DNA of 64,000 bases, from the NCBI GenBank assembly GCA_003169845.1, contig PNAG01000012.1, positions 29,713-93,712 on the forward strand, in the 5' to 3' direction. Position numbers and translations under genes: made by a program. Source of the DNA: Candidatus Dormiibacterota bacterium (GTDB taxonomy: Bacteria > Chloroflexota > Dormibacteria > Dormibacterales > Dormibacteraceae). The notes under the pieces are model-generated. The model worked only from the letters and a program-made list of their open reading frames with translations. It was not told the DNA's origin and did not search any database. This document shows positions 25,338-33,642 of the stretch, in pieces (positions within the stretch are counted from its first letter, which is position 1; each line of letters begins with the position of its first letter).

Positions 25338-27221
25338 ATGGACGTGATCGCGGAGCGCGCGGACATCGACCGGGCGGTCTCCGGAAAAACGGTCTGCACC
25401 CTCTTCGCGGATGCGGTCAAGAAGTGGGGCGACCGGCCGGCCTTGCACTGGAAAGAGGACGGGGAATGGCGAACCCTGACCTGGAACGGCTACCGGGATG
25501 AGGTCGCCGCCATCACGCTGGCGCTGCGCTCTCTCGGCTTCGGGCCGGGGCAGTTCGGCCTGATCATGGCGCGCAACGCGCCGGAGCACGTGATCGCCGA
25601 CCTGGGCATCGTCCACGCAGGCGGGGCCGCGATCAGCGTCTACAACACCCTCGCGCCTGAGCAGATCGAGTACGTCGCCAACCACTCTGAGGCGACCGTG
25701 GCCTTCGTCGAGGACGAGGGCTATCTGGAGAAGTTCCTGGCCATTCGAGCTTCCACCCCGCACCTGAAGCGAATCGTGTTGATCAAGGGCGAGGCCCCGG
25801 AGGGGATCCTCTCGTGGTCTTCGCTCATCGCTCAGGGACGGGAGATGTACGATCGGTCACCGGCTGATTTCGTCAACTGCTGGAAGGCCGTCGGGCCGGA
25901 GGACACGATCGGCCTGATCTATACCTCGGGCACGACCGGGCCGCCGAAAGGCGTCGTGTACTCGCACAACAACGTCACGTGGACGCTCGAATCCATCGGA
26001 CGTTTCTGGGCCCTGGCCGACCAGACGCTGGTGAGCTACCTGCCCCTCGCGCACGTTGCGGAACGGTTCAGCTCCCAGTGGGGCGGCATCTTCTTCGGGC
26101 ACGACGTCTGGCTGTGCCCAGACGTCAACCTGCTTCTGCCCTACCTCGTCGAGGCGCGGCCGACCGAGTTCGTCGGCGTGCCTCGCGTGTGGGAGAAGTT
26201 GATGGCCGGCCTCCAGGCGGGGATCGCCGCCGAGCCCGACGAGACGAAGCGCCAGATGGCGCAGGGCGCCCTGTCGGCCGCCATCTCGGCCTACCGGCTC
26301 CGGCGGGACGGCAAACCCGTTCCCGAGGAGCTCGCATCGGGAGTCGAGCGAGCCCAGCCCCTGTTCCTGATGCTTCGCTCCAAAATCGGCCTCGATCGAT
26401 GCACGCTGGCCGTCACGTCGACCGCGCCGTGCCGGCCGGAGGTGCACGAATTCTGGGCCGCGATCGGCATGCCGCTGTACGAGGTATGGGGCATGAGCGA
26501 GCTGACAGGACCCGCGACCGCGGTGCCGCACGAGGACCACCAGGCGCCCTCGATCGGGAGGGCGCTCGCCGGCGTCGAGATCCGGCTGGGCGAAGACGGC
26601 GAGCTCCTGGTGCGGGGTGGCAACGTGATGGTCGGCTATTATCGCGAGCCCGAGAAGACGGCCGAGATGGTAGACGCCAATGGGTGGGTGCACAGCGGGG
26701 ACATCGCCGAGGCCGGGTCGAACGGTCAGTTCAGGATCATCGACCGCAAGAAGGAGCTGATCATCAACTCCGCGGGTAAGAACATCTCGCCCGCCAATCT
26801 CGAAGCGCTGGCCAAGTCGAGCCCGATCATCGGGCAGGCGGTCGCGATCGGGGACGGGCGAAGGTTCATCTCGGTGCTGGTGGTGCTGGACCCGCAGGTG
26901 GCGCCGGCCTGGGCCAAGGCGCGCGGCATCCCCGCCGAGACCATGACGGAGCTCGCCGGGCATCCCGCCCTGGTGGACGAGGTGCGGCGCGCGTTGACCG
27001 TCGCCAACACCCACCTCTCGCGGGTGGAGCAGTTCAAGCGCTTCACCATCCTCCCGAACGAGTGGTCGGCCGAGTCGGAGGAGCTGACCCCGACCATGAA
27101 GCTCAAGCGTCGCGTGATCAACAGCAAGTACCTGGCTCAGATCGACGCGATGTACGGCGAGCCGGCGGGCGGCCACTCCGTGGATCCGCTGCGGGAGGCG
27201 GCCCACGCCGCGTCGGATTAG
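25338..27221 (+). CDS. Long-chain acyl-CoA synthetase (AMP-forming)
   Basis: A 627-aa AMP-forming ligase that activates fatty acids with ATP and CoA. GLIYTSGTTGPPKGVVYSHN is the P-loop motif, YEVWGMSELTGP the A5 motif, and GWVHSGDIAE plus IIDRKKELIINSAGKNISP the A7-A10 block with the conserved hinge Asp and Lys. The length and insert pattern (YLPLAHVAERF) fit the FAA1/FadD15-like class found in actinobacteria and relatives. It is monocistronic. Its TAG stop overlaps the convergent small gene by two bases. Confidence 0.92.
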   Translation: MDVIAERADIDRAVSGKTVCTLFADAVKKWGDRPALHWKEDGEWRTLTWNGYRDEVAAITLALRSLGFGPGQFGLIMARNAPEHVIADLGIVHAGGAAISVYNTLAPEQIEYVANHSEATVAFVEDEGYLEKFLAIRASTPHLKRIVLIKGEAPEGILSWSSLIAQGREMYDRSPADFVNCWKAVGPEDTIGLIYTSGTTGPPKGVVYSHNNVTWTLESIGRFWALADQTLVSYLPLAHVAERFSSQWGGIFFGHDVWLCPDVNLLLPYLVEARPTEFVGVPRVWEKLMAGLQAGIAAEPDETKRQMAQGALSAAISAYRLRRDGKPVPEELASGVERAQPLFLMLRSKIGLDRCTLAVTSTAPCRPEVHEFWAAIGMPLYEVWGMSELTGPATAVPHEDHQAPSIGRALAGVEIRLGEDGELLVRGGNVMVGYYREPEKTAEMVDANGWVHSGDIAEAGSNGQFRIIDRKKELIINSAGKNISPANLEALAKSSPIIGQAVAIGDGRRFISVLVVLDPQVAPAWAKARGIPAETMTELAGHPALVDEVRRALTVANTHLSRVEQFKRFTILPNEWSAESEELTPTMKLKRRVINSKYLAQIDAMYGEPAGGHSVDPLREAAHAASD

Positions 27222-27394
27222 GTTTTCGCCCGCGCCGCGGGCTTGAACCCCATCACCGCCTCTGTGAACAGGCGTGTCGCGAGACGGCTCTTGGCCTCGC
27301 CGGTGCGCGTGGCGAGCCTGGTGAGCTGATCCACGACCCGCGGCTCGACGTTGAGCCTGTAGAGCTGTTTGACGACCGGTGTTTGTTTCTTCAC
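27218..27394 (-). CDS. Small ribbon-helix-helix-like protein
   Basis: A 58-aa gene found from a strong AGGAGG seven bases before a GTG at 27394. The protein starts VKKQTPVVKQLYRLNVEP, has a strand-helix-helix order (YRLNVEPRVVDQLTRLA, then AKSRLATRLFTEAVMGF) and is basic. This is consistent with a CopG/Arc-type DNA-binding fold. No partner toxin is seen. Its TAA stop overlaps the stop of the acyl-CoA synthetase. The family call is by pattern only. Confidence 0.6.
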   Translation of the reverse strand: MKKQTPVVKQLYRLNVEPRVVDQLTRLATRTGEAKSRLATRLFTEAVMGFKPAARAKT

Positions 27395-27440
27395 GGCAGA
27401 TCCTCCTGAGAGTTGGTTGACCTGCCGGATTCTCGTTTGG

Positions 27441-27466
27441 AGGCGGGGTAGTTTCCTACCCCGCCT
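27441..27466 (-). terminator. Terminator-like hairpin
   Basis: A perfect 11-bp stem (AGGCGGGGTAG with CTACCCCGCCT, loop TTTC) lies just after the stop of the secreted-protein gene. It has no T-run, so it may be a 3' stabiliser. Confidence 0.55.
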
Positions 27467-27482
27467 GTTAAGACGCTTGCGC

Positions 27483-28652
27483 TCAGCTCACCAGGACAGT
27501 CGAGCAGTACTGCGGAAACCCACCCAGCGGGCTCGTGCAGCTCTTCTGCTGCTGGAACTGCTGGGCCTGTCCGAAGTCTTTCGTGGTCCCGGGATAGTCG
27601 CCCCCGTACGTGAAGGCCTTGTCACGGCTGTTGAACGCATACCAGGGATAGGTGCAGAACGGCGTGCCGTAGTTGGCGGCGCCGCAGTACTGGTTGACCT
27701 CGGCCGCGCCGCCGAAGTCGCTGATGGCGGACCAGCCCTGCGCGCTGCTGCCGTCGCCGAAGGTCACGCCCTTGATCTGCAGCGGCTTGAACTCGAGCCA
27801 GGTCGGGACGTCGTAAGAGAAGCAGGGCGGCTTGGTCGCGCTGCCCGGCAGGCAGAACTGGCCGGCCGGCGTCGTGTAGTTGCCGGTGTGCCCGATCTCC
27901 CAGACCAGCGAGTTGGGCGCGTCGTTCACGAGACCCCAGCTGAGGGCGTTGCCGAGCTTCTGTACGTCGAAGGCGGGCATGAGCGGTCCATCGACCTTGC
28001 TGTTGAGGACGATCGTGCCGGAATGGCCGTTGGTCAGGTCGGTGACGGTGATGTGCATTCCGTCTCGTGCCGTGGTGACGTACTGGTGGTCGGTGATGGT
28101 GTCCCCGGCGTGCATGGTCAGCGGGCCGCCCGCCGCGCTGTCCGTGAGCATCGCGTTGAACGCCGCCGATTCCGAGTTGCCGTGCTTCGAAACCTCCCAG
28201 ACCGGAGAGCACACCGTGTAGGTGTTGGGCGAGTACGAGACGTTGAAGCCTCCGCCGGCGGTGCAGCCGGTCGTGATGCTGTTGGGATAGAACTGCAGCT
28301 CGAGGAACGCCTCGCCGAAGAGGCTGTTGGGATCGCTCACCGTGCCGCCGATCCAGAAGGTCGGACCGACCGAGTCGACCTGCGCGGCCCCGTTCGTGGG
28401 CAGGACGATCGTCCACGTGATGTCTTGCGCCGACCCGGGATGATTCGACAGGGGATCGATCTCGGGCTCGTCGTGGCCGGTGCAGCTTGATGTGTACCAG
28501 ACGAAGTCCTGCGGATGATGGGCGATGCAGAGCGATTGAGCGTTGCTGCTCCCCCCGACCGCACCTGCTGTAAGGGCGGCAGGCCCCAGGACCAGCGCGA
28601 GCACGGTCGCGGGCAAAGCCGAGACGCCAAGAGCGAACTTCCACCTACCCAT
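27483..28652 (-). CDS. Secreted protein of unknown function
   Basis: A 389-aa protein with a clear signal peptide (MGRWKFALGVSALPATVLAL, then an Ala-rich cleavage region near residue 32). The mature part is rich in Gly, Ser, Thr and aromatic residues with about 12 cysteines, suggesting disulfides in an extracellular beta-sandwich fold. WTIVLPTNGAAQVDSVGPTF and FGEAFLELQFYPN are distinctive segments. I recognise no family. It is monocistronic, facing the divergent nuclease-like gene across 115 bases. Confidence 0.75.
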   Translation of the reverse strand: MGRWKFALGVSALPATVLALVLGPAALTAGAVGGSSNAQSLCIAHHPQDFVWYTSSCTGHDEPEIDPLSNHPGSAQDITWTIVLPTNGAAQVDSVGPTFWIGGTVSDPNSLFGEAFLELQFYPNSITTGCTAGGGFNVSYSPNTYTVCSPVWEVSKHGNSESAAFNAMLTDSAAGGPLTMHAGDTITDHQYVTTARDGMHITVTDLTNGHSGTIVLNSKVDGPLMPAFDVQKLGNALSWGLVNDAPNSLVWEIGHTGNYTTPAGQFCLPGSATKPPCFSYDVPTWLEFKPLQIKGVTFGDGSSAQGWSAISDFGGAAEVNQYCGAANYGTPFCTYPWYAFNSRDKAFTYGGDYPGTTKDFGQAQQFQQQKSCTSPLGGFPQYCSTVLVS

Positions 28653-28767
28653 TTCGCGATCCCCCTCCGGTTCTTCATACGCGCCTACTCGCCAGCCTTA
28701 AGTCGCGTGGTGAGTGTAACCACCGCCGTGCGGTCCCGCAACGGATGATCATGGTCAGAATTTGGTG

Positions 28768-29742
28768 ATGGAACCGGATGTGAGGTGGCACCACGGCCAT
28801 ACCCTCGCCGCGGGGCAGGTGGCCGAGTTCAAGGTGTGGGCGGAGCTGGTGCGGCAATCGATGGGCGGGCTGCACATCTTCCTGCCGCTTCGGGACATGG
28901 GCATCGACGGCGTGGTGCACCGGCTTTCGGATGGTTCGTACTCGGCGGTGCAGGTGAAGGCGCGGACCTCGCTCACACCGGTCGGACAGGTTCATATCAC
29001 CGTGACCGCAAGCAGCCTGATGGACGACCAGGCGCTGGTGGTGGCGACGCTGGTGGACGGCGAGGACCTCGGCCAGTTCGTCCTGGTCGTGGATGAGGCT
29101 ACGTTTCGTACGCTCGCCGCGCATGACACGGTCGAGGGGCGGGAGTACCTGACGGCGGCCTTCGAGCTGCACTCGGGTGGGGATTCGCGGTGGGCGCCGT
29201 ACCTGGTGGCCCGCGAGCGATTGGCGGAGCGGTTTGGGACGGCGGCCGTTGCCGAGATCGCGCGAGTTGACGAGGGGGCGGCTGCCGGCGTCGATCGGGG
29301 GCGCGAGGGCTTTCTTGGCGAGATGGAGGTGGTCAGGCGGCTGGCCGAGGCGGAATCCCTGAATCTCTTCCGGCCTTTTCCGGACCTGGAGACGGTTGAG
29401 GTGCTGGCCCGGCACATTTCGTCGCACCGCTTCCTGGGGCTGCAGGTGAAGACGGTGGGTTGGGACGAGGCCCACCTCGAGAATCGCGTTTACGTGCGGC
29501 GTTCGAGCTTCCGCACCTCGCCTTCGACATTCATCTGCGTGGTCGGGTGGAACCGCGATCTGGGCCGATTCGAGGACGACTGCCTGTTCATCCCGAGCGT
29601 AGAGCTGTCGGACGTGGCCAGGGTTGAGGGCGAATGGATGATGTTGGAGCTGGTGCCAGGAGCGATGAGACATCGCCGGACGGACAGGTATCGCGTGTCG
29701 TTGCTGTCGCTGGGCCAGACGGTGGAGTCGATCCTGGCCTAA
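28768..29742 (+). CDS. Tandem PD-(D/E)XK-nuclease-like protein
   Basis: A 324-aa protein made of two similar halves. The first has DMGIDGVVHRLSDGSYSAVQVKAR, positions of a PD-(D/E)XK core (D, then QxK). The second has DLETVEVLARHISSHRFLG followed by LQVKT in the same spacing, and each half continues with a hydrophobic strand (FVLVVDEA, FICVVGWN). This resembles DUF4365-type endonuclease-like domains used in defence or DNA repair, here duplicated. The ATG at 28768 is chosen from TTG, GTG and ATG at successive codons. Catalytic activity is inferred, not shown. Confidence 0.6.
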   Translation: MEPDVRWHHGHTLAAGQVAEFKVWAELVRQSMGGLHIFLPLRDMGIDGVVHRLSDGSYSAVQVKARTSLTPVGQVHITVTASSLMDDQALVVATLVDGEDLGQFVLVVDEATFRTLAAHDTVEGREYLTAAFELHSGGDSRWAPYLVARERLAERFGTAAVAEIARVDEGAAAGVDRGREGFLGEMEVVRRLAEAESLNLFRPFPDLETVEVLARHISSHRFLGLQVKTVGWDEAHLENRVYVRRSSFRTSPSTFICVVGWNRDLGRFEDDCLFIPSVELSDVARVEGEWMMLELVPGAMRHRRTDRYRVSLLSLGQTVESILA

Positions 29743-29767
29743 TAGCGATGAGCACGGGGAATACTGC

Positions 29768-29861
29768 TTTAAGCCCCTCACCCTAGCCCTCTCCCCGATG
29801 GGGAGAGGGAATATGGCTTTAAGCCCCTCACCCTGACCCTCTCCTCGATGGGGAGAGGGAA
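29768..29861 (+). repeat. REP-like repeat, two copies, 50-base period
   Basis: Two full units with leader TTAAGCCCCTCACCCT, the second with CTCCTC in place of CTCCCC. They lie between the convergent nuclease-like and phosphatase genes. Confidence 0.85.
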
Positions 29862-29868
29862 AATCGCG

Positions 29869-30627
29869 TCAGGCCAGTTTCGCGGTCAGGCGGTCGATGC
29901 TGTCCGGAGGTACTCCGGCGGCTTCCAGGTACGACTCCACGCCGCCCCATGTCTGCTCCACGTACTCGAGCGTACGCAACATCCACTCTGGCGGGCAGCG
30001 CAGCTCATCACGCATCCCCTCGAGCCGGTCCGGTGCGGCTTTCGCCAGCCATTCCGCGTAGCGAGTCGCGAGCTGGGCGTCGGTCTCGGCGTAGTCAGAT
30101 CCAATCGCCTGGTCCTCGACCCCGGCGAGCGACAGCATCATCGCCGCCACCAGGCCGGTCCGGTCCTTACCGGCGAAGCAATGAAACAACACCGGTCCAT
30201 CGGCTCGGGCGATCGCATTGAAAATCCTTCCGAACGCGGCCTGACGCCGGTCGATCATCAGCCTGTAGCGATCGGGCATGGTCGGGGCTTCGTTGAGGAC
30301 GAATGCGATCTCGTCGTCGACGAGCGGCAGGTTTAAGTAGACAGGGACGTCGCTCTCGAGCTCTGTCTGCGGTGAAGCAATCGGACCACTGCTTTGGAAA
30401 TCGGAGAAAGGGGGGCCGGGCGCGCCCCTCAGCTCAGACTCCGCACGCAGATCGATCACTGTCGTAATGCCGTAGTCGATCATCGCCTGCCGTCCCGCCG
30501 GTGTGAGGCTCGCCAGGTTGTCCGAGCGGATGAAGACACCGCTCCGCGTGATTCCGCCGCGAGCCGGAAGACCACCCAGGTCGCGGGTGTTGCGGCAGTC
30601 GGGCCAGTTGAGGCGGCGGGAGGGGAT
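29869..30627 (-). CDS. Tyrosine phosphatase-family protein, start codon unclear
   Basis: The protein-tyrosine phosphatase loop LFHCFAGKDRTG (CX5R) and the preceding TTVIDLRAESEL match the Tyr_phosphatase_3 family. The first ATG in frame (30483, 204 aa) misses the family's N-terminal signature. That signature (CRNTRDLGGLPARGG, then FIRSDNLASLTPAG) is encoded immediately upstream in the same open frame with no ATG, GTG or TTG. Initiation at ATC (30627), just past the rpsI stop, or another non-standard codon is possible. A lost start or sequencing error cannot be excluded. Substrate unknown. Confidence 0.7.
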   Translation of the reverse strand: MPSRRLNWPDCRNTRDLGGLPARGGITRSGVFIRSDNLASLTPAGRQAMIDYGITTVIDLRAESELRGAPGPPFSDFQSSGPIASPQTELESDVPVYLNLPLVDDEIAFVLNEAPTMPDRYRLMIDRRQAAFGRIFNAIARADGPVLFHCFAGKDRTGLVAAMMLSLAGVEDQAIGSDYAETDAQLATRYAEWLAKAAPDRLEGMRDELRCPPEWMLRTLEYVEQTWGGVESYLEAAGVPPDSIDRLTAKLA

Positions 30628-30629
30628 CT

Positions 30630-31022
30630 CTAGCGCTTGGTGTATTGGGGAGCCTTCCGCGCCCGCTTCAGTCCGTACTTCTTGCGCTCCTTCATCCGCG
30701 CGTCGCGCGTCAGCAGGCCCGCCTTCTTGAGTGCTGGACGGAAGTCGGGGTCGAACTTGATCAGCGCCCGGGCGATGCCGTGCGAGATTGCGCCCGCCTG
30801 GCCGCTCGTTCCGCCACCGAACACCTTCACGCTGATGTCGAACTTGCGCTGCGTGCTCGTGATGCGCAGAGGAGCCAGGGCCGCCATCTCGAGGACCCTC
30901 CGCCCCAGGTACGCGAGCGTGTCCTTGTCGTTGATCACCACCCGGCCTTCGCCCGGCTGAATGCGCACGCGTGCGACTGCGTTCTTGCGGCGTCCGGTTC
31001 CTCTGAGGAAGAGGTCAGCCAA
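30630..31022 (-). CDS. rpsI: 30S ribosomal protein S9
   Basis: A 130-aa S9. [20 protein letters not shown] is the start of the family domain, and the C-terminus ends KAPQYTKR, the Lys/Arg tail that reaches the P-site tRNA. The TTG at 31022 overlaps the rplM stop by eight bases and is preferred over distant in-frame starts inside rplM. Confidence 0.96.
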   Translation of the reverse strand: MADLFLRGTGRRKNAVARVRIQPGEGRVVINDKDTLAYLGRRVLEMAALAPLRITSTQRKFDISVKVFGGGTSGQAGAISHGIARALIKFDPDFRPALKKAGLLTRDARMKERKKYGLKRARKAPQYTKR

Positions 31023-31479
31023 TCTTGATGTCTCCCTTGGCGTCGAAGGTGAGTGCCTTCGGCTTCTGTGCCTGGTGCTCATGCTCGGCACCCGCGTAGA
31101 CGCGAAGGCGGGTGAGCATATCCGCGCCCAACGTGTTGTGCTGCAGCATCCCCTTGACCGCGTTGGTCAGCGGGAACGTGGGGTCGATCTCCTGGGCCTT
31201 TGCCAGCGTGCGCGTGCGAAGGCCACCCGGGTAGCCGGTGTAGCGCGTGTATTCCTTGGTCCCGAGCTTGGTGCCCGTCACCTTGATCTTGGACGCGTTG
31301 ATCACCACCACGTGGTCGCCGCTGTTCAGGTGCGGCGTGAAGGTCGGCTTGTGCTTGCCGCGCAGGACCTTGGCCACGCCTGAGGCAAGGCGGCCGAGGA
31401 CCTGGTCGGTGGCATCGACCACAAACCAATCGCTCTTCAATTCAGCCGCTTTCGCGGTCCACGTCTTCTGTTTGCTCAT
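31015..31479 (-). CDS. rplM: 50S ribosomal protein L13
   Basis: A 154-aa L13 with [35 protein letters not shown] and [13 protein letters not shown]. The ATG at 31479 follows AAGGAA and is eight bases after the truA stop. rplM-rpsI behind truA is the usual actinobacterial and Firmicutes order. Confidence 0.97.
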   Translation of the reverse strand: MSKQKTWTAKAAELKSDWFVVDATDQVLGRLASGVAKVLRGKHKPTFTPHLNSGDHVVVINASKIKVTGTKLGTKEYTRYTGYPGGLRTRTLAKAQEIDPTFPLTNAVKGMLQHNTLGADMLTRLRVYAGAEHEHQAQKPKALTFDAKGDIKIG

Positions 31480-31487
31480 CGGGTTCC

Positions 31488-32219
31488 TTAGTAAATCACT
31501 TCCATCAATGTCAGGCCCCCCGCCGGGGCCGTCTTCGCCGCCTTCCGCCGATCTCGCGCCTCGAGGACCTCTCCCACCCACTCTGGCGGCCGCCGGCCGC
31601 GGCCCACCTCGGCCAGCGCGCCCGCGATGCTCCTGGCCAGCCCGCGCAGGAAGCCCTCGGCGACCAGCTCCAGCTCGACGACGTCTCCTCGCCGCACGAC
31701 TCGCGCGGAGCGCATCTCGCGCACCCTCGCGTCAGGCGGCTCCGAAGCCGAGCAGTAGCTGGTCCAGTCGTGCTTGCCGACGAGCGCCTTCGCCGCCGCG
31801 GACATCGCCTCCACGTCCAGCGCCCCGCGCACGTGCCAGCAGCGTCCCCGCTCCAGCGCCGGCCTCGACGGCCGGTCGAGGAACCGATACCGGTAGCGGC
31901 GCCACTTTGCGGAGTACCTGGCGTGGAACTCATCATGCACCTCCTCGCCCGAGAGGACCGCCACGTCGGCGGGAAGCCTGGCGTTCAGCGCCGCGACCAG
32001 GCGGTGCGGCGAGATCCGCCCATCCGTCTGGAAGCTCACGACCTGGCCCTCGGCGTGCGCCCCGGCGTCCGTTCGCCCGGCGGCGTACACCTTGTGGTCC
32101 TGGCCTGTCACAGCGAGCAGAGCTCGCTTCAGCTCGGCTTCGACCGTACGGCCGTGGGCCTGCTGTTGCCAGCCGGCGAATCCGCTTCCGTCGTACTCCA
32201 GCACGACTTTGATATTCAA
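31488..32219 (-). CDS. truA: tRNA pseudouridine synthase TruA
   Basis: TruA forms pseudouridine at positions 38-40 of tRNA. The 243-aa protein has EYDGSGFAGWQQQ, the catalytic-Asp motif AAGRTDAGAHA, and RYRYRFLDRPSRP. It is the link between the alpha operon and rplM-rpsI, separated from rplQ by a REP-like unit. Confidence 0.96.
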   Translation of the reverse strand: MNIKVVLEYDGSGFAGWQQQAHGRTVEAELKRALLAVTGQDHKVYAAGRTDAGAHAEGQVVSFQTDGRISPHRLVAALNARLPADVAVLSGEEVHDEFHARYSAKWRRYRYRFLDRPSRPALERGRCWHVRGALDVEAMSAAAKALVGKHDWTSYCSASEPPDARVREMRSARVVRRGDVVELELVAEGFLRGLARSIAGALAEVGRGRRPPEWVGEVLEARDRRKAAKTAPAGGLTLMEVIY

Positions 32220-32248
32220 TTTTTAACCGCTGCGTTCCGCTTGTACGG

Positions 32249-32292
32249 GCTTAAGCCCCTCACCCTGACCCTCTCCCCGAGGGGGAGAGGGG
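32249..32292 (+). repeat. REP-like repeat, single copy
   Basis: A unit with loop GAG, full leader, between rplQ and truA. Confidence 0.8.
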
Positions 32293-32300
32293 AACTCCTC

Positions 32301-32654
32301 TCAGTCAACTAACTCGATGATCACCATTGGGGCGGCGTCGCCTTGGCGCGGGCCTTTGTGGATGATTCGCGTGTAGCCGCCCGGCCGCTCCGCCAGGCGG
32401 GGCAGCAGGTTCGAGAACAACCGCTCCACGACGTCGGCCTTGGAGATGTCCTGGGCCACCCGCCGGCGCGCGTTGAGGTCGTTGTCCTTCGCCGCGGTAA
32501 TCAGCCGCTCGACCCATCGCCTCAGCTCCTTGGCCTTCGGCTCCGTGGTGGTGATGCGACCGCTTTCGAGCAAGGACGTGCACAGGTTGCGCATCAGCGC
32601 CTTGCGCGCGTCAGTGTCTCGGTTGAAATGGCGGCCGCTCTTTTGGTGTCGCAT
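32301..32654 (-). CDS. rplQ: 50S ribosomal protein L17
   Basis: A 117-aa L17. MRHQKSGRHFNRDTDARKAL and LLESGRITTTEPKAKELRRW are family segments, and the end IHKGPRQGDAAPMVIIELVD is canonical. It follows rpoA by six bases as last gene of the alpha operon proper. Confidence 0.97.
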   Translation of the reverse strand: MRHQKSGRHFNRDTDARKALMRNLCTSLLESGRITTTEPKAKELRRWVERLITAAKDNDLNARRRVAQDISKADVVERLFSNLLPRLAERPGGYTRIIHKGPRQGDAAPMVIIELVD

Positions 32655-32660
32655 GCAGAT

Positions 32661-33629
32661 CTAGCCGCGCAGGACCGAGCCCATCTCTTCGGGCTTGATG
32701 AAGCCCTTCTCGACGAGCTTCTCCTTGATCTCATCGAGGGACTTGCGCCCAAAGTTGCGCAGCGCAAGCAGCTCCTCTTCTCGCTTCTGGAGCAGCTGGC
32801 CGACGGTCTGGATCTCGTTCGCCTTCAGGCAGTTGAACGCCCGGACCGAGAGGTCGAGCTCCTCGATGGGCGTGTCCATCAGCCGGTTCTGGCTGCCCTT
32901 CTCGCCGCGCATCTCCGCCTCGTGCTTCTCGATCGAGTCGCGGAAGCGGACGAAGAGGTTCAGGTGCTGGGTGAAGAGCTCGGCCGCGTGGCTGACTGCC
33001 TCCTCGGGCGACATCGTGCCGTCCGTCCAGACCTCGATGAGCAGCCGGTCGTAGTCGGTCGACTGGCCCACACGGGTCTTCTCGACGGTGAAGTTCGCCT
33101 TCTCGACCGGCGAGAAGATGGCGTCGATCGGGATCACTCCGATGGGCTGGCCTTCGCGCTTGTTGCGCTCGGCCGGCACGTAGCCCTTGCCGCGCTCCAC
33201 GTTGAGCTCCATCCGCAGGTGGCCCTTCGCGGCCAGCGTGCAGATGTAGAGGTCGGGGTTGACGATCTCCACGTCAGAAGAGGCCTGGATGTGCGACGCG
33301 CGCACCTCGGCCGGTCCTTTGACGTCGAGGATCAGGGTCACGGGGTCCTCGGTGAAGCTCTTGAGGCACAGGCGCTTCAGGTTGAGGATGACCTCGGTCA
33401 CGTCCTCCTTCACGTGCGGGATGGCCGTGAACTCGTGCGCGACGCCGTCGATCTGGATTGACGTGACGGCGGCGCCCCACAGCGAAGAGAGCAGCACGCG
33501 GCGGAGCGTGTTGCCCAGCGTGGTGCCGAATCCCGGGTCCAGCGGCTCGATGTCGAACTTGCCGTAGTTCGCGCTCGTCTCGAGCTTGCGAACCTGCGGG
33601 GTAACTGTCATCTGCGTGTCAATTGCCAA
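32661..33629 (-). CDS. rpoA: RNA polymerase alpha subunit
   Basis: A 322-aa alpha subunit that nucleates RNA polymerase assembly. The N-terminal dimer domain has GFGTTLGNTLRRVLLSSLWG and the C-terminal domain has LDLSVRAFNCLKANEIQTVG and LRNFGRKSLDEIKEKL, the DNA/UP-element and activator contact surface. Confidence 0.98.
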   Translation of the reverse strand: MAIDTQMTVTPQVRKLETSANYGKFDIEPLDPGFGTTLGNTLRRVLLSSLWGAAVTSIQIDGVAHEFTAIPHVKEDVTEVILNLKRLCLKSFTEDPVTLILDVKGPAEVRASHIQASSDVEIVNPDLYICTLAAKGHLRMELNVERGKGYVPAERNKREGQPIGVIPIDAIFSPVEKANFTVEKTRVGQSTDYDRLLIEVWTDGTMSPEEAVSHAAELFTQHLNLFVRFRDSIEKHEAEMRGEKGSQNRLMDTPIEELDLSVRAFNCLKANEIQTVGQLLQKREEELLALRNFGRKSLDEIKEKLVEKGFIKPEEMGSVLRG

Positions 33630-33642
33630 TTGGAAACTCCCT

